DNA of 64,000 nucleotides, from contig CAZKFM010000003.1 in NCBI GenBank assembly GCA_964552195.1, positions 62,001-126,000 on the forward strand, in the 5' to 3' direction. Positions 60,418 to 64,000 of the stretch are shown here, in pieces. A program made the translations under genes and the position numbers. The stretch comes from CAZKAP01 sp964552195. Lineage in GTDB: Bacteria; Bacteroidota; Bacteroidia; Flavobacteriales; Flavobacteriaceae. The first letter of the stretch is position 1. The number at the start of each line of letters is the position of its first letter. Under the pieces are notes generated by a model, which saw nothing but the letters and a program-made list of their open reading frames with translations, was not told the origin of the DNA and did not search any database.

Positions 60418-61433
60418 CACATTCTTATTCGTCTCCGTTTTACAATGAGCCAGATCACCACCGGTGCCCCGAATAGAGAGGTAATGGCATTGATAGGCAA
60501 TACCATGGAACTGCCAGGGACCTGCGCAATGGTATCGCAAAGCAGTAAAAGAGTAGCCCCCAACATCAGGGTCGCGGGAAGCTGAACCCGGTGATTGACC
60601 TCTCGGAAAAGGAGCCGGCTGATATGAGGAACCGCCAGACCGACGAAGGCAATGGGTCCGACAAAAGCCGTCAGGCCTCCTGTTATGACCGCAGTAACGG
60701 CAATGATTGACCACTTGAGCCTGAACATGGAGATACCCAGTGGAACGAGGTATTCGTTACCCGCCAGGAGCGCGTTGAGTCCCTTAACCTGGAAGAGAAC
60801 GATCGAAACTCCGGCGGCCCATATTACGGCTAACATACCTACATCGGACCAGTACAGGCTGCCCAGACTTCCGAAAGACCAAAAGGCGTAACGCTGCAGT
60901 TCCTCTGCTCTGGAGAAGTACGCCAGGACACTAATCACGGCAGAGCCCAGGCTGCCGAGCATCAGGCCGACGATCAGCAGGGACTGTACATCCTTGATCC
61001 AGAGGGAGGCCCATGCAATGATCAACAGGCTGAGCCCTCCGCCGACTATGCAACTTACGACCAGGGTCAGTTCCCGAAGCGGCGGTAGTAAGCCGAACAG
61101 CATGGTCAGGCTTCCGGCTCCCATGAAAAAAACAGCCGCCCCCAGACTCGCGCCGGAACTGATGCCCAAAACGAAAGGACCTGCCAGTGCATTCTGAAAC
61201 AACCGCTGCATAAGTAATCCGCACAGGGCAAGACCACTGCCACAGAGACAGGCCGTCACGGCCTTGGGCATCCGGTATTTCCACAGTATGGTGGACTCTA
61301 TTCCTTCAGTTTCGAACCAGGGGAGCAAAAGGGAACGCAATAGGTGTTCAGGAGGGAGAAGCACGGATCCCAGCGAAAGATTCACCAAAAGTGCCAGTAA
61401 CAGCAGTCCACTAAGCAGTATCCATCGTTTCAC
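60417..61433 (-). CDS. FecCD-type ABC transporter permease
   Basis: A 338-residue integral membrane protein with about nine to ten hydrophobic helices, typical of BtuC/FecCD permeases for iron-siderophores, heme or cobalamin. Conserved stretches include GSGLALCGLLMQRLFQNALA, LGISSGASLGAAVF and PIAFVGLAVPHISRLLF. The start is GTG at 61431-61433, directly preceded by an in-frame TAG. It sits 15 bases after the substrate-binding protein gene and its stop overlaps the ATPase start by one base, so the three form a compact import operon. Confidence 0.93.
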   Translation of the reverse strand: MKRWILLSGLLLLALLVNLSLGSVLLPPEHLLRSLLLPWFETEGIESTILWKYRMPKAVTACLCGSGLALCGLLMQRLFQNALAGPFVLGISSGASLGAAVFFMGAGSLTMLFGLLPPLRELTLVVSCIVGGGLSLLIIAWASLWIKDVQSLLIVGLMLGSLGSAVISVLAYFSRAEELQRYAFWSFGSLGSLYWSDVGMLAVIWAAGVSIVLFQVKGLNALLAGNEYLVPLGISMFRLKWSIIAVTAVITGGLTAFVGPIAFVGLAVPHISRLLFREVNHRVQLPATLMLGATLLLLCDTIAQVPGSSMVLPINAITSLFGAPVVIWLIVKRRRIRM

Positions 61434-61448
61434 CTACCCTCTGGAGTT

Positions 61449-62639
61449 TTAAGGTCTAAGGGGTGCAAAATAGTGCAAATCGGACAGGGCGGCTCCAACC
61501 GTTTCGTGCTTCACTATGTCGTATACGTCGGAGATAAGCCGGTCCGGATAGAATGCCGCTTCCTCGAAAAACAATACCCCTCCAGTCGAACCACGGGCAT
61601 CCATGTACCCATATACCCTGCCATTTACCACACAAGGCAGTTCCGCAATCAGCGGGTTGGAGGCTCTGAGCTCCCCAAGGGTACTGAACTGACCCGATCC
61701 TATCCATATTGAGGCCCTGCTTCCCTTGCGGAGGGCTTCTTCCGCACTGAGGTGGAGGCTGCCCGCACCGGATTGTCCTTCCCAAAGGTAGGTCCCGCCG
61801 GCATCCCGTATCAATTCTGCCATCCAGTTTTCGGAGCCGGGCGCGTAAAACACATCCTTGAACAGGGAGCCGCTGATGACCAAAGGATGGTGGTCGTGAC
61901 CCGCCGCCTGCTTCTTGATGTCCAGGTACTGCTTTTCCGCCATGCCGAAAATTTCGTTCGATTGCCTTTCCTTTCCTGTCAGCAGCCCGAATACGCGCAA
62001 CCATTCCGCCCTGCCCAGCGGCGTGTGTTCCATCCATTCTCCTATGGACAAAACAGGTATCTCCGCATTCTTGGCTGAATTCATCGCACGGGATTCGCCT
62101 TTTACTTCAAAGGAAAGAACGACATCGGGGCGGAGTTGAAGCAGTCTTTCCGGGTCAAAGGTGCCAGAGGCCCCAAGTTCCTCTATCCCGCCAGCCTCGA
62201 TCCTCTTCTGTGCAGAGGGAGTCGAGATCAAATCCACTTGGGCAAAACCCACCAGTTGGTCCAGTGCCCCAATGCGGTCCAGCGCTGCCACGTGCGTCGT
62301 GGAATTGCTGACGACTCGTTTAACGGGAACCTGTATGGTGACATCGAGTGCTATTCCTGATACCTTCTTGAACGCTTCCTTCAACTTAGCCATACTGCTT
62401 GGATCACGGGCAAGTCCAATCCAGCTGCCTGAGATGTGGTCATCGGACGCTGACACCCAGAGAACATCGCCCATGTTGAAGGAGTAAATGCGAAACCCCT
62501 GGGCATAGTGAACCGGGATTTCTCGCTTTACGAGCGCAGCCGGATCCGGTGTTTTATCCCGTGCGCCGCAGGAGAACGAAAGCAATACGCCCAGGTAAAC
62601 GACGATCAGCCGGTATAATGGCAAAAGTTTTCCGGGCAT
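61449..62639 (-). CDS. Substrate-binding lipoprotein of the FecCD-type importer
   Basis: A 396-residue lipoprotein (lipobox SFSC, Cys24) with the two-lobe BtuF/FhuD-like fold joined by a single helix: VPVKRVVSNSTTHVAALDRI, LLQLRPDVVLSFEVKG, then LVISGSLFKDVFYAPGSENW. It delivers iron chelate, heme or cobalamin to the permease. The ATG at 62639 overlaps the TGA of the preceding S41 peptidase gene by one base (TGATG). A GTG four codons upstream could also start it, but the overlap favours 62639. The protein is longer than the usual 300 residues by an N-terminal extension of unclear role. Confidence 0.88.
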   Translation of the reverse strand: MPGKLLPLYRLIVVYLGVLLSFSCGARDKTPDPAALVKREIPVHYAQGFRIYSFNMGDVLWVSASDDHISGSWIGLARDPSSMAKLKEAFKKVSGIALDVTIQVPVKRVVSNSTTHVAALDRIGALDQLVGFAQVDLISTPSAQKRIEAGGIEELGASGTFDPERLLQLRPDVVLSFEVKGESRAMNSAKNAEIPVLSIGEWMEHTPLGRAEWLRVFGLLTGKERQSNEIFGMAEKQYLDIKKQAAGHDHHPLVISGSLFKDVFYAPGSENWMAELIRDAGGTYLWEGQSGAGSLHLSAEEALRKGSRASIWIGSGQFSTLGELRASNPLIAELPCVVNGRVYGYMDARGSTGGVLFFEEAAFYPDRLISDVYDIVKHETVGAALSDLHYFAPLRP

Positions 62640-64000
62640 CAATTCAGCCACCTTTGCAGGGAGTCGGTAAGGGAGTAATCGGTTAATTCCATCAGCATTA
62701 GCTGAGGCGTTTCGCGCTGGCGACTGCCGTCTATGGGATCTATAACCGGCCCTCGAGGCGTCAGTGAGGTCTTGGCTGAGGGATCGAGCAGATTCAATGC
62801 CTCACCCAACAGGGGATCCTGAGGTGAACCCAGGGGCCACAGCGACAAGATGCTTTCCGATGCCACTATATCCGGAACCAATCCGCTAGTATAATCGGAA
62901 AAGCCCTCCACATTTTCCACTCTTCCGATCAGCGGCACTAAGGCCCAGGAGTTGTCGGGATTGATTTGATCCTCCCGATCCGGACTGTACTGAAAGTTAC
63001 TTTGGGGATCGTCTACGAGTATGAGTGCGGATTCGTTTTTACCAACGGTAACTTCACCGATCTGAACCACCTCTATAAAGGGGGTTAAGCCGTTTATTAG
63101 CAATTCGCTGGCCGAGGCGGTTTCGTCAGACGTCAGCACAAAAAGCCTGCTCAGGTTCAGGCTATTGATGGGACTGCCCGTATTGGTCTGGTTTGTGAAA
63201 TTCCTACTGCCCTCGAACGCCTGCTGAATCTTGGGGTTATAGCGTTCCCGAACGAAAAGCTGATTGGGATTGTTGGTAAATATCATGCTGGCCATGCCCA
63301 CCGCGGCTGAGATTCGTCCGCCTCCGTTGTAGCGCAGGTCTACCACCAGTTCGCTCACCCCTTCGGCCTGGAACTCCGCGAACACCGTATTGAGCGCATC
63401 CTCGAAGTCGGCTGTGAAATTCGTATACATGAGATACCCTACCTTGGTGTTACCGACATCGAGTATGGTGTGATAGACAATCGGATTAACTACCTGGTTC
63501 TCGATTTTGGTCAGGGTGATTTCGGTTCCATTCGGGCTGAAGGTCCGGCTTTGCGGGTTGAAATCCGCCATCTGAAGGGTGTAGGTCGTATTGGCCCCGA
63601 AGAGCAGATCGATATAATTGTCTACCGTCAGCGGTTGTCCGTCGACCCCGATGAAGAAGTCGCCCCTCTGTATGTTTGCCGAAGAGGCATTGGAATCCGG
63701 GATGATATATTCCACTGCGCCGAAGACATTGGTCCCGTCAACGGTACCCAATGCGAAAACCAGTCCGTTGGACAGGGGAGTGGTCCCCGAACCAAAATCG
63801 AATAAATCCCGGTAATCGGTATAGATGCGACTGAATCGATCCTCGCTAAACAACAAGTCGGCAAAAAGTTGCGCGGGATCCGAATTCTCTTGAAGATAGG
63901 CGGTGTACTCCTGGTCGCTGCCAAAGCGATCGTCAGCCAAATCCGGTATGTCGGCCTGCCAGAAGTACCAAAGATTCATGGCTTTCCATACGAAATCGGG
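62639..64000 (-). CDS. S41 family (C-terminal processing-type) peptidase, partial
   Basis: The window holds the last 453 codons; the N-terminus runs off the right edge, and the frame stays open through residues PDFVWKA before the first Met. A PDZ-like domain (ANIQRGDFFIGVDGQPLTVD) precedes the catalytic region, with the Ser in TSDETASASELLINGL and Lys in VGKNESAL, the Ser-Lys dyad of S41/CtpA proteases. VDLRYNGGGR is also typical. In Bacteroidota such enzymes are usually exported lipoproteins. The stop overlaps the substrate-binding protein start by one base, so it is the first known gene of that operon. Confidence 0.9.
   Translation of the reverse strand, partial: PDFVWKAMNLWYFWQADIPDLADDRFGSDQEYTAYLQENSDPAQLFADLLFSEDRFSRIYTDYRDLFDFGSGTTPLSNGLVFALGTVDGTNVFGAVEYIIPDSNASSANIQRGDFFIGVDGQPLTVDNYIDLLFGANTTYTLQMADFNPQSRTFSPNGTEITLTKIENQVVNPIVYHTILDVGNTKVGYLMYTNFTADFEDALNTVFAEFQAEGVSELVVDLRYNGGGRISAAVGMASMIFTNNPNQLFVRERYNPKIQQAFEGSRNFTNQTNTGSPINSLNLSRLFVLTSDETASASELLINGLTPFIEVVQIGEVTVGKNESALILVDDPQSNFQYSPDREDQINPDNSWALVPLIGRVENVEGFSDYTSGLVPDIVASESILSLWPLGSPQDPLLGEALNLLDPSAKTSLTPRGPVIDPIDGSRQRETPQLMLMELTDYSLTDSLQRWLN

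Noticed and set aside
59665..60714. N-terminal 99-residue extension of the ABC ATPase frame
   Set aside because: The extension lies antisense-free but entirely within the permease gene in another frame and is Cys/His-rich nonsense; the TGATG overlap at 60417 gives the normal family start.
1..64000. tRNA genes, CRISPR arrays, insertion sequences, prophage or toxin-antitoxin loci
   Set aside because: None was recognised on either strand by reading; no repeated spacer pattern, transposase or terminal inverted repeats were seen.

Overview
The window looks like chromosomal DNA of a marine-type Flavobacteriaceae (Bacteroidota) with a base composition near 50% G+C, high for that family. The evidence is lineage-specific gene content: the Bacteroidota-type GlmU, 2TM-domain proteins, a DUF4199 protein, a carbamoyl-phosphate synthase large chain without its C-terminal regulatory domain, an alpha/beta hydrolase fused to OsmC, and many lipoproteins. 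Several promoters also fit the flavobacterial pattern TTTG-N20-TANNTTTG. I saw no tRNA, rRNA, CRISPR array, insertion sequence, phage or plasmid gene, so this is mostly core and metabolic chromosome. Genes are dense, and four- or one-base start/stop overlaps are common.

Layout: (1) 1-1.5 kb: an OxyR-type regulator (cut by the window edge) divergent from dps. (2) 1.6-5.5 kb: a LytS-type histidine kinase carrying a C-terminal 2TM domain, two stand-alone 2TM proteins and a LytTR response regulator. (3) 5.8-15.1 kb: a lipoprotein, the hydrolase-OsmC fusion and a run of exported hydrolases (Asp-box beta-propeller, M1 peptidase, dienelactone hydrolase, M28 peptidase). (4) 15.2-21.7 kb: a glycerophosphodiesterase lipoprotein, a trehalose synthase/phosphatase fusion, a divergent GH15 enzyme and a PLP decarboxylase. 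(5) 21.8-29.6 kb: beta-oxidation (marR-fadN-fadA-fadE order) plus an acyl-CoA ligase, with strong palindromes at the control region. (6) 29.8-41 kb: purL, an RsmB-type methyltransferase, an ECF sigma/anti-sigma/Spy-like unit, an ABC exporter, a phosphohexomutase and a glycosyltransferase.

(7) 41-47.4 kb: DUF4199 protein, rpmE2, alternative glmU, mtaB, a small GNAT protein, an alpha/beta hydrolase, a lytic transglycosylase and a TPR protein. (8) 47.4-51.1 kb: a 580-base stretch without a convincing gene but rich in short inverted repeats, then rpmH with its promoter and terminator, then carB. (9) 51.2-54 kb: a nucleoside-hydrolase-like lipoprotein, a GH16 lipoprotein and a membrane protein of unknown role. 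(10) 54-57.8 kb: the oxidative pentose phosphate pathway (gnd divergent from zwf-pgl). (11) 57.9-64 kb: a small membrane protein, rmuC, and an operon coupling a C-terminal-processing-type protease (cut by the window edge) to a substrate-binding lipoprotein, FecCD-type permease and ATPase.

The points most worth a second look are the 2TM-domain signalling cluster, the unexplained interval before rpmH, and the palindromic, apparently leaderless start of the marR-fad operon. No clearly new defence or mobile system is visible.
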